Source: an uncultured Muribaculaceae bacterium
GTDB lineage: Bacteria; Bacteroidota; Bacteroidia; Bacteroidales; Muribaculaceae
Assembly (NCBI GenBank): GCA_910583525.1
Contig: CAJTXL010000005.1
Span: 57,982 to 121,981 of the forward strand
Direction: 5' to 3'
DNA: 64,000 nt
The notes beneath the pieces are model-generated. The model did no database searches. It worked only from the letters and a program-made list of their open reading frames with translations, and was not told the origin of the DNA. Position 1 is the stretch's first letter. Each line of letters opens with the position of its first letter. The translations under genes and the position numbers were made by a program. Below are positions 17,362 to 27,220 of the stretch, one piece after another.

Positions 17362-20043
17362 TTACTTTATAAGTACTTTGCTGGCTTTGTTACCCTGGCG
17401 ACGAATGTAGATGCCGGTAGAGGGTTCGGCCACGCGCAAGCCACTGAGATTGTAATATTCTACCGCAGCGTCGGCGCTGTCTTCAACCACTACATTTTCC
17501 ACACCCGTGGTTGTGCTCGACGGTTTGGCTTCAGAGCCGTAAACCTTGAGGTCACGCAGCTTGATACCCCAACCCGTATCGAGTGCTTCTGAAGTACGCA
17601 ACGCCACATATCGGTGTTGTGCTTCGGGGTCTTGCGTGAAATAGTGCTGTGTGTCGTTCTTGGTATTCTCGAATACCTTGTCTTCGGCACTTGCGGCATA
17701 TGTGGCGGTGCCGTTTGCAGCAAGTTCTGCCGGAGCCTGCGACGACAAGGTCACAGTGAATTTTGTGGCGTATGCGCCTTCAAAATATACGTCGATAGCC
17801 TCGATATAGAAACCTTCGGAGTTGTCATCTCCGTTTGCAAGGTCAAGGATAAAATAGTGTTCCTGAGTTTCATTGCACTTCCACTCGAGCTGCGAGTTGC
17901 GGTCGGAGTCGGTTACATTCTCTACGCTTCCGGCCTGGATATAATCTGCATCGGTACTGCCCACAAGCCCCGATGCGAGGTTATTGGCCTCGGCACTTGC
18001 CATTACATTGATTTCGACAGCAGCTTCAAAGTCACCGCTGACGGCTGTAACCGTGCGCATCCCCTTTGCGTTTGTAAATCTGACAGAATTTCCGTCAAGT
18101 TCGTAATCTCCGCCGTCTACCACATATTCTACAGCATCGGCAGGCAGATAATACCCGGCTTCATCTGTTGCCACGGGCGAAAGTATCACTTTCTCACCTA
18201 CGAGCACGGCGTTCTTTGACGCAGACAGAGTCAAGCCGGCAGTAGCACCTAACTGAGGAGCTTCTTTTTCCATGCCCCAATTGGTATATGGGGTACGCAC
18301 ATCGACAGCACCGCCGTTATATGCGAAATAGTGCGATATTGCCGTTTCCGCCTCAAGGTCCTGAGGTCCGAAATTGTACTCATACAGGCCGGTGGCCGCA
18401 TTGAGCGTGAGTTGTTGGAAACCATTCCACCATATTTGCGGATTAAGGCCCACCACACCTTTTACGGCTTTAAGGTCGATGGCATAGGTTGCGGTAGCGT
18501 CAGCCTTGTAAACTACACTCCAGGGAAGAGTCACATAGAGTGTGCGGCGCATCGATTCGTCTTCGCCTTCAAAGATGGCATTCTTAAACTCTGCTTTGAA
18601 CAGGTCGGAGTATACATAGTCTACGGCATTCTCCACAGTGGTCTTGAAAGTAACTGTGGCGTGGCGGCTTTCTACCGATTCTGTTCCGTCGGCCATCACG
18701 GCATATACTTCGTAGGTGTATTCGGTGCGCTCGGCAAGACCGCTTATTACAATCGGGTTGGCATCAGCCTTCACAGCTTCGCCTCCGGCAACAAGATAGT
18801 AGACCTCATAGTTGTCGGTCGGGCAAGTGACTTCATATGCGATTTCGGCACTGTTGAAAGTAACGTTTTGGGCGTTAGCCTTGATACGGATAGAAAGAGG
18901 CGCCTCATTCTCCGAACCTACTACATAAGTGTTGGCCTGCTGATATACGCCACCGGCATAGGGGAGATACCACTCCCAAGTAATACTTGTGCCGTCTTCA
19001 TAAGTCTTCGAGGTCGTGCCGCTGTGATGGCCGGTGCCGTCATCCTTGAGCTTCAGCCATTCGTCACCGCCGACAAATATGTGGAAATTGCGGTCGGCGG
19101 CAGGCGTCTCTTTTTCTGTTACGAATTCAGCCTCCACCGTTAGAGTCTTGTCATCGTTATAAATGATGCTGTAGTCTGCCGTGAAACCGGGGATGTCGGT
19201 GTTTCCGTACCACACAGGGTTCTTGCCCGGTTCGCGCAGGGTCTTGAAAGTGACTGCTTTTTCAACAGTGTACTTTACGCCTTCATAGTAGCCCGATGCG
19301 CTTACTCGCCTGGTATATTCTGTATTCGGCTGAAGGGCTTTCATATAATACGGCTGGTCTTTCAGAACAGAACTGCCATCGACCGCGATTTTCGTATCTG
19401 TATATCCCTCAGGGAATGTCACACCAAAGTTGATAGTAGCCGATTCATGTGTTATGTCGGTAACCGTTGGCTCTACCGACGGCATGGGTATGGCATCTTC
19501 GTAGCGGCAATTTGTGAAATATATGGCAGATTCCGCCGTAAGAGCCGAGCCTACGAGAGAGAACGTGTATAATGCCTTTCCATTAGACTGGCCGGCAAGC
19601 CATTTTTCATAAACGACGGGCCAACCTTTCTGCACATTGTAACGCACAAGGTGGTATTTACCGTCGGCCGGGATTTCGATTGTCACGTCAGACTCGTTGC
19701 CGACACCACTGGTAAGACGCACGTTCCACTTGCCCGGGCCTTCGATTTTTGCTTCAAGCACAAGATCTTTCGGCGCAATTTGGGCAAGGTCGAAACTGTG
19801 CCCCTCGTCTGACAACCAACCTGCAGATGCAGCGTCTAAACCCTTATTATTCATCGAGCACTTTTGGACGCTGATACCGGCGTCTATCACTTCTTCAGCC
19901 TTAAAGTTCCACCAATCGACAAGGCGGTTAGGAATCTGTTCTTGTCCTTCTGTAGCCTGAGGCCATACCGCATAGGTCGTTGCCCCGGCACTTGCATACG
20001 CGGCCATAAGCGTGGCTGCAAGGATTATTTTTTTCATGTTCAT
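17362..20043 (-). CDS. secreted multidomain protein with Fn3 and discoidin-like regions
   Basis: 893 residues; signal peptide about 1-20. Regions in order: N-terminal beta domain (20-175); an Fn3-like module around 190-270; a beta module around 280-390 with a CBM-like pattern; a second Fn3-like stretch at about 395-470; a starch-binding-like module at about 480-595; a BIG-like segment around 620-680; an F5/8 (discoidin)-like module at about 695-840; and a type A sorting tail with YNLSGLRVAEPSTGIYIRRQ. No catalytic signature is seen. The likely role is binding carbohydrate at the cell surface. It is the last gene after the GH128 gene (gap 19 bases). M3 (20037) is an alternative start. Confidence 0.75.
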   Translation of the reverse strand: MNMKKIILAATLMAAYASAGATTYAVWPQATEGQEQIPNRLVDWWNFKAEEVIDAGISVQKCSMNNKGLDAASAGWLSDEGHSFDLAQIAPKDLVLEAKIEGPGKWNVRLTSGVGNESDVTIEIPADGKYHLVRYNVQKGWPVVYEKWLAGQSNGKALYTFSLVGSALTAESAIYFTNCRYEDAIPMPSVEPTVTDITHESATINFGVTFPEGYTDTKIAVDGSSVLKDQPYYMKALQPNTEYTRRVSASGYYEGVKYTVEKAVTFKTLREPGKNPVWYGNTDIPGFTADYSIIYNDDKTLTVEAEFVTEKETPAADRNFHIFVGGDEWLKLKDDGTGHHSGTTSKTYEDGTSITWEWYLPYAGGVYQQANTYVVGSENEAPLSIRIKANAQNVTFNSAEIAYEVTCPTDNYEVYYLVAGGEAVKADANPIVISGLAERTEYTYEVYAVMADGTESVESRHATVTFKTTVENAVDYVYSDLFKAEFKNAIFEGEDESMRRTLYVTLPWSVVYKADATATYAIDLKAVKGVVGLNPQIWWNGFQQLTLNAATGLYEYNFGPQDLEAETAISHYFAYNGGAVDVRTPYTNWGMEKEAPQLGATAGLTLSASKNAVLVGEKVILSPVATDEAGYYLPADAVEYVVDGGDYELDGNSVRFTNAKGMRTVTAVSGDFEAAVEINVMASAEANNLASGLVGSTDADYIQAGSVENVTDSDRNSQLEWKCNETQEHYFILDLANGDDNSEGFYIEAIDVYFEGAYATKFTVTLSSQAPAELAANGTATYAASAEDKVFENTKNDTQHYFTQDPEAQHRYVALRTSEALDTGWGIKLRDLKVYGSEAKPSSTTTGVENVVVEDSADAAVEYYNLSGLRVAEPSTGIYIRRQGNKASKVLIK

Positions 20044-20062
20044 TAGATTGGTTATTTTTGAT

Positions 20063-21559
20063 TTATTTTACGAATTTTGTTGTACTACCGTCGGCATGCC
20101 GTTTTATATAGACACCACGGGTAAGCGCATCTATGTCTGTAGCGTTTTTGCTGACACCGCATAAGCCATAGACCGCCACAACATCGCCATTGGTAGAAAG
20201 CGCAGGCTCTATACCGTCGGCAGCAGTAAAACGCAGAGAGTTCATGAAAAACGGCGCACTACCCGAGTTATAAGGCATCATGCGATGTTTGCCTTGTGAA
20301 AGGCGAGCGACGAGACTGACATCGGTCCATTGGCCTGATGTCGGCTCGATGACTGCTGAGGAGCTTTTCTTAGAATCGACATAGAGTGTGAGCGATGCCT
20401 CGGCTTCCGCTTTGACGTGAAACACGAATTTATACTCGCCGTCGGCCGGAACATCAAGCAGATAGTCGGCATATCCGGCAACCGGCACTTCGAGCTGCAA
20501 CGGCAGCGAAGACCCGTTTTCGCTGTTGGACCGCAGTTTTATCTGCCTGTCGTCGGTTGTGGCATCAACATAGTCTTTGGCCGCGATAAGTTCTCCGGGA
20601 GAATAATAGCGCTCCGTGTCGAAATCCGACATATAGACAAAAACCGTCCCAAGCTCAGAAAGTCCGCTTGTGGCCGTATTGCTTTGCAGCAGACTCATGT
20701 AAGGGTATTCGGCAGCACCTCCGGCCGGGTTCGCCATAAACCAGGCATAACCCTCGACCAGTTCACTCTGCTCAAGTTTTTGGATTTTCTGGCACATCTG
20801 GTCGATTTGAAAATCGACATTTTTGATGGTCCCGTCGTTTTCCCATGCGCAGAACTCCGTCAGCATCATCGGCGGAAATTTTCCGTTTGCGGCCTTGAAC
20901 GCGTCCATGAACTTGACAAGATTGGGATATCGCCCATAGCATTCCTTTGCCGGATTGTACAGGTCGGCGTAAAAATATTCGGTGGCAAACCATGTTGCGG
21001 CGCTATACCAGTTCATATAGCAGTGCAACGCCAGGCAATCGACTTTTGCCGACGGATACAGGCGGAAAAACTCGTCGTACCATTCGTAGGGGTTCCACAC
21101 GCGGCCGCCCACCTGCGAGGCCGAGAAGTTCAGCGCCGGCGCTACAAGCTTTAAGCCAAGTTCTGCGGCGAGTTTCTCCAATGCAGGCCATGCTTCGGCA
21201 GCCTGAGCCGGAGTCATTTTTGCCTGGTCGTCGAAATTTGGCTCGTTGAAGCCAAGCAGATAGCGTGTCTCAGGGTGTTTCTTTATCCAAGAACGTATTC
21301 GTCCGGCATCGTACGCAGCATTCCAGGCCATAGGCTCGAAGCGCAGTTCAGAATCGAAAGCATCGCTGTTGGCGGCATCAGGTCCCCAGTTGTAGACCCA
21401 GCTTACGCCCGGCTTGAAAAGCTCGGCATGGTGGCTGTTGAGCTTCATCGTGCGCTCGTCCCAGCCCACCCCTCGCTTGGGGCTTTTGGCCGATGATGCC
21501 ACAGCCAAAAGTCCCACAAGAGCGGCGGTAAATGCTATTCTCAAAAAAGAAGTATTCAC
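20063..21559 (-). CDS. secreted GH128-type beta-1,3-glucanase with sorting tail
   Basis: 498 residues; signal peptide about 1-24. Residues ~28-265 fit the Asl1/GH128 fold: KRGVGWDERT, then the acid/base E106 in LLGFNEPNFD and the nucleophile E235 in MMLTEFCAWE, with the HCYMNWY strand between. GH128 enzymes cut beta-1,3-glucan. A beta-sandwich module at about 335-435 resembles CBM6, and the tail ends with GVYIKRHADGS before the C-terminus, a type A sorting signal. It lies 4 bases downstream of the GH16 gene. Confidence 0.87.
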   Translation of the reverse strand: MNTSFLRIAFTAALVGLLAVASSAKSPKRGVGWDERTMKLNSHHAELFKPGVSWVYNWGPDAANSDAFDSELRFEPMAWNAAYDAGRIRSWIKKHPETRYLLGFNEPNFDDQAKMTPAQAAEAWPALEKLAAELGLKLVAPALNFSASQVGGRVWNPYEWYDEFFRLYPSAKVDCLALHCYMNWYSAATWFATEYFYADLYNPAKECYGRYPNLVKFMDAFKAANGKFPPMMLTEFCAWENDGTIKNVDFQIDQMCQKIQKLEQSELVEGYAWFMANPAGGAAEYPYMSLLQSNTATSGLSELGTVFVYMSDFDTERYYSPGELIAAKDYVDATTDDRQIKLRSNSENGSSLPLQLEVPVAGYADYLLDVPADGEYKFVFHVKAEAEASLTLYVDSKKSSSAVIEPTSGQWTDVSLVARLSQGKHRMMPYNSGSAPFFMNSLRFTAADGIEPALSTNGDVVAVYGLCGVSKNATDIDALTRGVYIKRHADGSTTKFVK

Positions 21560-21563
21560 GGTT

Positions 21564-24500
21564 TTAGCGTACGATTACTTTACGGACAATGTTGCCCTGA
21601 CGGACTACGTAGATACCGGGGGCTGTCATCGAGCCAAGGCGAACGCCTGCAAGATTATAGATTTCAATAGGTGCATCGGCTGTATCGGCAGCGATATTGC
21701 CGATACCGGAGCCTGCCGACGATTTGTCGCGCCACAGGAACATGTTGTCGAGCTGCAACTCATCACCTATGCCTCCGCCCGACATGAACCACACGTAGTT
21801 GTCTCTATAAGCTTTGACACCGCCGTTCGACGACGGGAACATTTCGGAAGCAAGCGGTTTAAGTTCGGTCATGGGGATATCGAACGAATACCACTCCCCG
21901 TCGCGACGGTAGTTGCCCAAAACAGGCACTCCGGCAGCAAACGCGGTAGAGCCGATTGTAAACTTGGCCTGACCGAGAGCGATTTGGTGCGAACAGTTGT
22001 CGGTGCCGCGCATGGCGAAGTGGAGATACCAGTCGCCGATTTCAAGCTCAGACAAGTCTTGTCCCATGGCATTGATGAAACCAGCTCCGGTCCAGCCGCC
22101 GTTGGTCGAGAAGTATATCCAGCCTTCGTCGCCTCCGAACGAATCCGCTACGCCCTGAGGCTTTTCGACCGCCGTGTAGGTGTTGCCGTCGGCCCAATTG
22201 TAGAACTTGCAGAAGCCGATGCCGTCGCGCAGGTCATATATGATGTCCTCTTCACCTTCGACCTTCATCTTCTCTGTCACAGACCCGTTGGCCGTAATAG
22301 ATATGAAGTGTTTGCCTGTGAAGTCGAAATACGTTTCGCCGTTGGCGTCGAGGCTCTTTGTGGTATATTCGCCCAATTCGTTGACTACGGGTGCTTCGTC
22401 TTTGCGATAGAAGAATACGTTGTCGATGGCGAAGTACGAATTGTTGTAGAAAGTCTGGTCGGTATATATGCACAATGCGTAATCGGTATATGCACTGATG
22501 CCGCCGTTTGACGGAGCGTTGCTCCACAACTGACCGTACTTTTTAAGCTGCGACACCGGGATATCGAACGAGTACCACTGACCGTCGCGGTTGAAGTCGG
22601 CGAAAAGCGCCTTTGTCGCGTACTTGCCGAAGACAAGCGTTGCGTCGGCATCAGTCGAGCCGAAGCGTATCATCACGGGAATATGGCTGACCGCAGCATC
22701 GGAACGCACCGACAGATGTACATACCAGCTGTCGTCAATCATAGAAAGGTCTTTGGGCTGAGGTGTGACGCCCTGACCGGCGATGGAAGCCCAACCCGAG
22801 CCATTCCATGTTATTCCGTCGGTCTCGGAGCTATAGACGGGGAAACCGCCATAAGGCACACGCCCGAATGAGTTGGGCACATCTTTTACACTACCGACTT
22901 TCATTGTCTGAGGGTCGCCCCACACGAAGAAATTGTTGCGTCCGCCCTGCTCGGAGTTATCCCATTCGCTTTTTACGAGCGACGTCTCGCCGTAAGAGCC
23001 GCCGGCAGTAAGGCTCTCCCAGGTGTCGCCGGAGAGATAGAGCGGCACGATGTCGGTAACCTTATCAAAACTGAACACGGGAGCGCCATTCTCGTCGAGG
23101 CTTCGGTAGCCGTACTTGCCCAACTCCGATTTAGTATCGGTAAACGCCGGTATTTCTTTTTTACTTGATTTATAAAAGAAAATATTGTCGAAGCACAGCT
23201 CGGCGTCTGTCATTCCGCCCGACGCAAATGTCACAATGTTGTCGTTGAAGTTCGAGTTCAAACCTAATGCCGGTGCATAGAATTGCTCCAAGGCTGCGAC
23301 GGGGATATCGAAATAGTACCACTCGCCGTCGCGACGGAAATCACCGACGCTTGCAAGCTTGCCGTTGGAATTGCCGACAATGAATTTTGCCTTTCCTACC
23401 GACACTTCGTGAGATGTATGTATGTCTACATCGGTGGCGCGCATAGCAAAATGGAACCAATACGAATCGTCGACCATCGAAAGGTCTTCTCCTGCAAGAT
23501 TGAAGCCGAGTCCCGACCAGCCCACAGAGGCTACGGAAAACTTGTTGTACCCTTCTTCCCATCCGAAAGAGTTCTTCTCGCCTTTGCGGTCGACAGCAAC
23601 GTAGGTATTCTCCCAAATCCACAAGTTGCGGTTGGTGTCGTTAACATTGAGGTCGATAACATTGGCTCCGGCCGCACGAATATGTCCGCCGACACCCTCG
23701 CTGGTGCTGATGAGCACGGCGTCGGTAATGCCGTCGAAGTCGAATGTGGTCTCGCCGTTTTCATCGAGCGCTTTGGTAGCGAAGCTCGATAGCTCGGTCT
23801 TTGTGTCAGGGTCGACCGGTTTTTCGGGTTCGCTCTCAATATTTGTCACGACCTTGCCGTCGGCTCCGATATAGGTATATTGGGCATTGGCATCATCGTC
23901 TTTCTGATATACTCGAACCCAATCGATATACATTTTTGCCTCGTCGCCCTGATTTGGCAAGGCTGTTATGCCTGCGGCGTCGAAAATCGAAGGATATGTG
24001 CCGCCTACCGCGAGGTTGAACAAGAAAAAGTAAGGCTTCTGAAAGTATTTCCCGACCGACAAATCGCCATCGGTCGCGGTAACGTCGCATGTGAAATAAC
24101 GTGCGCGGCGTTTTGCGGCAGCGGTGTATGCCTCGAGGTCGTAATACATATAGAGATTCGTATCGTCCCACTCGACGGTTATCAGATGATACTCGCCGTT
24201 GCATATCGGGTTGCTTTCGGGGGCGGTATACTCCTGTGAATACTGTTGGTGGCCTTGTGCGGTAGCATTGGGTCCATAGTGTAGCGTGCCGCCGAAATAG
24301 CGGTCTTGGGTGCCGTTGTTAATGCCGTTGCGGTGTCCGAGCTCGACAATATCCATCTCGCCGCAACGGGGCCAGCCGTATTTGTTCATGTCATTGCCCA
24401 TCATCCAATAAGCCGGCCACAGACCGTCGTTGGTGCGAGGGAACTTGATACGGGCTTGGATTATGCCATGCCTGAAAGCCGCTTTACCTTGCGTGGTGAC

Positions 24501-24800
24501 ACGGCCTGAGGTGAAAGCCTTTCCGGCGAAGTTTTCGCGCCGCGCGGTTAGGACAAGGCAGCCCTCGCCGCTCGCCGGGTCGACTTCGACACTGACATTC
24601 TCGCGGCGATAGTACTGTAGTTCCTGGTTACCGCCGCCGTTGCCGTTTACTTCTATATTCCATATCGCTTCATTGAGCGAAGTTCCGTTGAAATCGTCCT
24701 GCCACCGCAGGGTATAGCCTGCCGGGGCTTCCGACGTGCCTTCGGCAAAGGCACTGATGCACAACGATGCAAAAAGTGCCGTAAAAACATGTTTTTTCAT
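21564..24800 (-). CDS. secreted GH16 laminarinase with three tandem accessory modules
   Basis: 1078 residues; signal peptide about 1-19. The GH16 domain spans ~25-305: the catalytic motif E148-M-D150-I-V-E153 in CGEMDIVELG gives the nucleophile and acid/base, with WPAYWMMGND before it. The motif spacing and KRRARYF region fit laminarinase-type (beta-1,3-glucan) members. Residues ~335-1030 hold three copies of a ~230-residue module, each opening with a KS/KALDENGE-like line and closing with GEWYxFDIPVxxL and a final LCFDNIFFY strand. A type A sorting tail (IYNLAGVRL...PGIYVVRQG) ends the protein. Confidence 0.88.
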   Translation of the reverse strand: MKKHVFTALFASLCISAFAEGTSEAPAGYTLRWQDDFNGTSLNEAIWNIEVNGNGGGNQELQYYRRENVSVEVDPASGEGCLVLTARRENFAGKAFTSGRVTTQGKAAFRHGIIQARIKFPRTNDGLWPAYWMMGNDMNKYGWPRCGEMDIVELGHRNGINNGTQDRYFGGTLHYGPNATAQGHQQYSQEYTAPESNPICNGEYHLITVEWDDTNLYMYYDLEAYTAAAKRRARYFTCDVTATDGDLSVGKYFQKPYFFLFNLAVGGTYPSIFDAAGITALPNQGDEAKMYIDWVRVYQKDDDANAQYTYIGADGKVVTNIESEPEKPVDPDTKTELSSFATKALDENGETTFDFDGITDAVLISTSEGVGGHIRAAGANVIDLNVNDTNRNLWIWENTYVAVDRKGEKNSFGWEEGYNKFSVASVGWSGLGFNLAGEDLSMVDDSYWFHFAMRATDVDIHTSHEVSVGKAKFIVGNSNGKLASVGDFRRDGEWYYFDIPVAALEQFYAPALGLNSNFNDNIVTFASGGMTDAELCFDNIFFYKSSKKEIPAFTDTKSELGKYGYRSLDENGAPVFSFDKVTDIVPLYLSGDTWESLTAGGSYGETSLVKSEWDNSEQGGRNNFFVWGDPQTMKVGSVKDVPNSFGRVPYGGFPVYSSETDGITWNGSGWASIAGQGVTPQPKDLSMIDDSWYVHLSVRSDAAVSHIPVMIRFGSTDADATLVFGKYATKALFADFNRDGQWYSFDIPVSQLKKYGQLWSNAPSNGGISAYTDYALCIYTDQTFYNNSYFAIDNVFFYRKDEAPVVNELGEYTTKSLDANGETYFDFTGKHFISITANGSVTEKMKVEGEEDIIYDLRDGIGFCKFYNWADGNTYTAVEKPQGVADSFGGDEGWIYFSTNGGWTGAGFINAMGQDLSELEIGDWYLHFAMRGTDNCSHQIALGQAKFTIGSTAFAAGVPVLGNYRRDGEWYSFDIPMTELKPLASEMFPSSNGGVKAYRDNYVWFMSGGGIGDELQLDNMFLWRDKSSAGSGIGNIAADTADAPIEIYNLAGVRLGSMTAPGIYVVRQGNIVRKVIVR

Positions 24801-24814
24801 GGCTATGATACCTC

Positions 24815-25780
24815 TTATTTAAACAGCACCTTGCGTGCGCCAAGATTTGTCTTGACTATATAAAGGCCACGGCCGGGCTTTTCGACCTTGCAGCCGGTGA
24901 TATCGTATATGGCAATGATTTTTTCATCAACCTCGGCCGTCACTCCTTCCACGCCGTTTTCAGAGGGCACATAAAAGAATATGTGGTCGAGCGACAGAGC
25001 CGAACCGAGCTTTGTGATTTCGTATGTATAGACGGTCTCGCCGGGAGCCGGCCCGGTTTTAGTTGCCGTTGAACATACCGGCGAGTTGAACGAGAATGTG
25101 AAGACACCGTCGGCTACGGGAGCGCTGAAGTTGTAGCTGAAGCCGAAATTTCCGTTTTCGTCAACGAGGTCTTTTACAGGAACATCTATATAATACCACT
25201 CGCCGTCGTTGCCATTGGGCATTTCGCCGATGCCTACATAATCGCCACTGCCCTGCCCTACGCCGACACCTGCCATTATCTGAAACCCGTTGCTTTTAAT
25301 TGTTTTCTGCGAGCCTACCGAGAACTGGTATTTGGAAGGGCTTGTGCCAAAGTCGCGCAGACCGATGTGCAGATGATGTCTGTCGGTGATTTTCGATAAG
25401 TCATAGGCTTTTGCCTTGGGCATGAACACGCCTGTACCCCAAGCATAAAGCGGTGTCGCGTTGATGAACTCGGCATCGCCGAAAGAGTTGACTTCGCCGT
25501 CTTTCGGCGGAACATTATAGAGTGTGAGGTCTTTCGCATCCCAATCGGTCACCCAATATTCGAGGGTGTTGTCGACCTGGTTTGCGTCGAGGTTGTTGTT
25601 AGAAACCACATTTGAGCCCATGCGGTCAATCACCGTCTGAGGTGCATAGAGCACTACATATTCCTTTCCGCCTGCAAGGTCGAAACCTCCGGCCGGAGCT
25701 TTGGTAATATAGTTTTGGGCGATTGCCATACCGCCGACAAAAATAGCGGCAGCGAAGATAAGAGTAAAGCGTTTTTTCAT
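24815..25780 (-). CDS. secreted single-module protein related to the GH16 accessory modules
   Basis: 321 residues; signal peptide about 1-21. The body resembles one unit of the module repeated in the GH16 protein: WVTDW...VNSFGDAEF, a HHLHIGLRDFGTSPSKYQF line, GEWYYIDVPVKDL, and LDHIFFYVPS near the end. A type A sorting tail follows (IYDITGCKVEKPGRGLYIVK). It has no catalytic residues and is the first gene of the minus-strand glucan operon, so it may be a surface glucan-binding protein that takes the place of SusD/SusE-type binders. That role is inferred. Confidence 0.7.
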   Translation of the reverse strand: MKKRFTLIFAAAIFVGGMAIAQNYITKAPAGGFDLAGGKEYVVLYAPQTVIDRMGSNVVSNNNLDANQVDNTLEYWVTDWDAKDLTLYNVPPKDGEVNSFGDAEFINATPLYAWGTGVFMPKAKAYDLSKITDRHHLHIGLRDFGTSPSKYQFSVGSQKTIKSNGFQIMAGVGVGQGSGDYVGIGEMPNGNDGEWYYIDVPVKDLVDENGNFGFSYNFSAPVADGVFTFSFNSPVCSTATKTGPAPGETVYTYEITKLGSALSLDHIFFYVPSENGVEGVTAEVDEKIIAIYDITGCKVEKPGRGLYIVKTNLGARKVLFK

Positions 25781-25805
25781 GTATATGATGTTTTGGTTTT
25801 CCGTG

Positions 25806-25813
25806 CAAATTTA
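25806..25813 (-). promoter_or_regulatory. promoter of the beta-glucan operon
   Basis: TAAATTTG on the minus strand (CAAATTTA at 25806-25813), 26 bases before the start codon at 25780; a GTTT run about 20 bases further upstream may be the -33 element. Confidence 0.65.
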
Positions 25814-25862
25814 TCGCGTTCGTAAAAGCGCGTAAACTTGCAGTAATGTATAAAAGTAAACA

Positions 25863-25897
25863 AATGCGCCAAGCTGCATATTGCAGCTCAGCGCATT
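25863..25897 (-). terminator. hairpin terminator of the exbB-exbD-tonB operon
   Basis: AATGCGC/GCGCATT and AGCTGCA/TGCAGCT arms pair perfectly around an internal CA/CA loop and a TAT loop; on the minus strand it is followed by a T-rich tract. It lies about 70 bases after the tonB stop. Confidence 0.65.
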
Positions 25898-25933
25898 ACA
25901 ATAAGTTCAAGAATAAATTCGGTAAGATTGGAC

Positions 25934-25952
25934 TACCGCTACAGTAGCGGTA
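25934..25952. repeat. short hairpin TACCGCTA-CAG-TAGCGGTA
   Basis: A perfect 8-base inverted repeat with a 3-base loop, 16 bases after the tonB-like gene and 37 bases from the terminator hairpin. It may add to termination or protect the transcript end. Confidence 0.5.
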
Positions 25953-25967
25953 TCCACTACGACAAAT

Positions 25968-26765
25968 TTACCTGAAACGGTAGGTTATTCTGGCTGTGGA
26001 ACGCTCGGGAGCATTATCGTCGTTGCGTGTAAAACGATGGCGGCGGACTTCGGCTTTACATCGCTCTACGAGAGCCGGGTCGCCCGAGGCCGGAGCCTTG
26101 CCGCCGACGAGGTCTACCGACACCACACGACCTTCGCGGTCAACAATGGCACGCAGTTCAATGCTGCCCGTCTGCAATGCCGGAACTTTAGAATAGCGCG
26201 GCATAACCCAACCTCCGCCCACCGTGCCGGTTCCAGAACCGTCGACATCGGATGCAGCGCCATCGGGTTTGCCGCTGTCACCTTGGGCATCACCTTTCGA
26301 GGTGGTGTTGTCGGCACTTTCTTCTGTAGCCTTAAATGCGTTCGATACGCCCTGACGTGCTTTTCTGCGAGCCTTTTCAATATCGACAGTCTTTTTGTCA
26401 GGGCCTGTTTTCTGCGGTTTTTCTTTTTTAGGCCTTTCAATCGGCGACGGCCTTTCGCTGACGACGTCCGGCGCCGGTGCGGCAGCCTCGCCGGCATCGG
26501 TCATGTCGGCTCCGTCGGCTTTCGCCGGCGAAGACTGATTATCGACCGGCTGTTCGGCATATGCCGGTGCCGGGTCTGCCGATACCGGCACAAGGTCGAA
26601 AAACTCGACGAATTCCTCCTCAACCTCTACAAGCGCAGTTGGCGCCTTCGGCTTAGGCGGCCACTCCTCGGCATTTACCGAAAGTCGCACCAACAGCAGA
26701 AGCAGAATTAGAAACACTGCCATCGCGACAGTGATTAGGGCTGCTGCTGTACGTGGATTTTTCAT
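25968..26765 (-). CDS. tonB: TonB-like energy transducer
   Basis: 265 residues. One N-terminal membrane helix (about 8-27), a Pro/Glu/Ala-rich periplasm-spanning region (30-190) with a basic KKEKPQKTGPDKK patch, and a C-terminal domain (about 200-265) with the TonB pattern GSIELRAIVDREGRVVSVDL...RRHRFTRND. It couples the ExbB-ExbD proton channel to outer-membrane receptors. Its ATG overlaps the exbD stop by 4 bases. The receptor(s) it serves are not in this window. Confidence 0.85.
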   Translation of the reverse strand: MKNPRTAAALITVAMAVFLILLLLLVRLSVNAEEWPPKPKAPTALVEVEEEFVEFFDLVPVSADPAPAYAEQPVDNQSSPAKADGADMTDAGEAAAPAPDVVSERPSPIERPKKEKPQKTGPDKKTVDIEKARRKARQGVSNAFKATEESADNTTSKGDAQGDSGKPDGAASDVDGSGTGTVGGGWVMPRYSKVPALQTGSIELRAIVDREGRVVSVDLVGGKAPASGDPALVERCKAEVRRHRFTRNDDNAPERSTARITYRFR

Positions 26766-27217
26766 TGTTCTGGCTGAATTTCGGCAGAATTATCCGACTT
26801 GTCCGGCGACGTCGGTTTGGTGGCAAGCACCATTTTTATAGAACTTTCGGCACCGATATTGAGCACCTCGACAACTTTTCCGTAAGGTACTTCTGCATCA
26901 GCGTAGACTGCGACAGCACCAAGAGAATCGACCGGAGCTATAGACGTCAGAAAATACGCCAACGAATCGTTCGGCACAGCCACAGGAACTTCGGCTTCGG
27001 GAGCACCGACGTAGTATTGCCCTTCGGCATCGATAAAGACACGAGTCGTGGGTTTAAGCGCTGTCTGCTGCGTACTCTGCGGCAATTCAATCTCAAGAGC
27101 GGTCGGGAACACGAATGCCGACGTCACCATGAAAAAGACCAACAGAAGGAATACGACGTCGGTCATCGACGCCATCGAGAATGTGGCAAGCATCTCTTGC
27201 TGTCGTTTCAGTGCCAT
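26762..27217 (-). CDS. exbD: ExbD/TolR-family biopolymer transport protein
   Basis: 151 residues. One membrane helix near the N-terminus with the essential proton-carrying aspartate D20 in MASMTDVVFLLLVFF, then a periplasmic alpha/beta domain ending near VEVLNIGAESSIKMVLATKP. It forms the proton channel with ExbB. It starts 3 bases after the exbB stop. Confidence 0.9.
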   Translation of the reverse strand: MALKRQQEMLATFSMASMTDVVFLLLVFFMVTSAFVFPTALEIELPQSTQQTALKPTTRVFIDAEGQYYVGAPEAEVPVAVPNDSLAYFLTSIAPVDSLGAVAVYADAEVPYGKVVEVLNIGAESSIKMVLATKPTSPDKSDNSAEIQPEQ

Positions 27218-27220
27218 AGG

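Noticed and set aside
18331..19143. 270-codon plus-strand frame
   Set aside because: Antisense of the Fn3/discoidin-like gene; no protein-like pattern.
21414..22511. 365-codon plus-strand frame
   Set aside because: Lies across the GH128 start and the GH16 end on the opposite strand, and has no signal peptide or motif.
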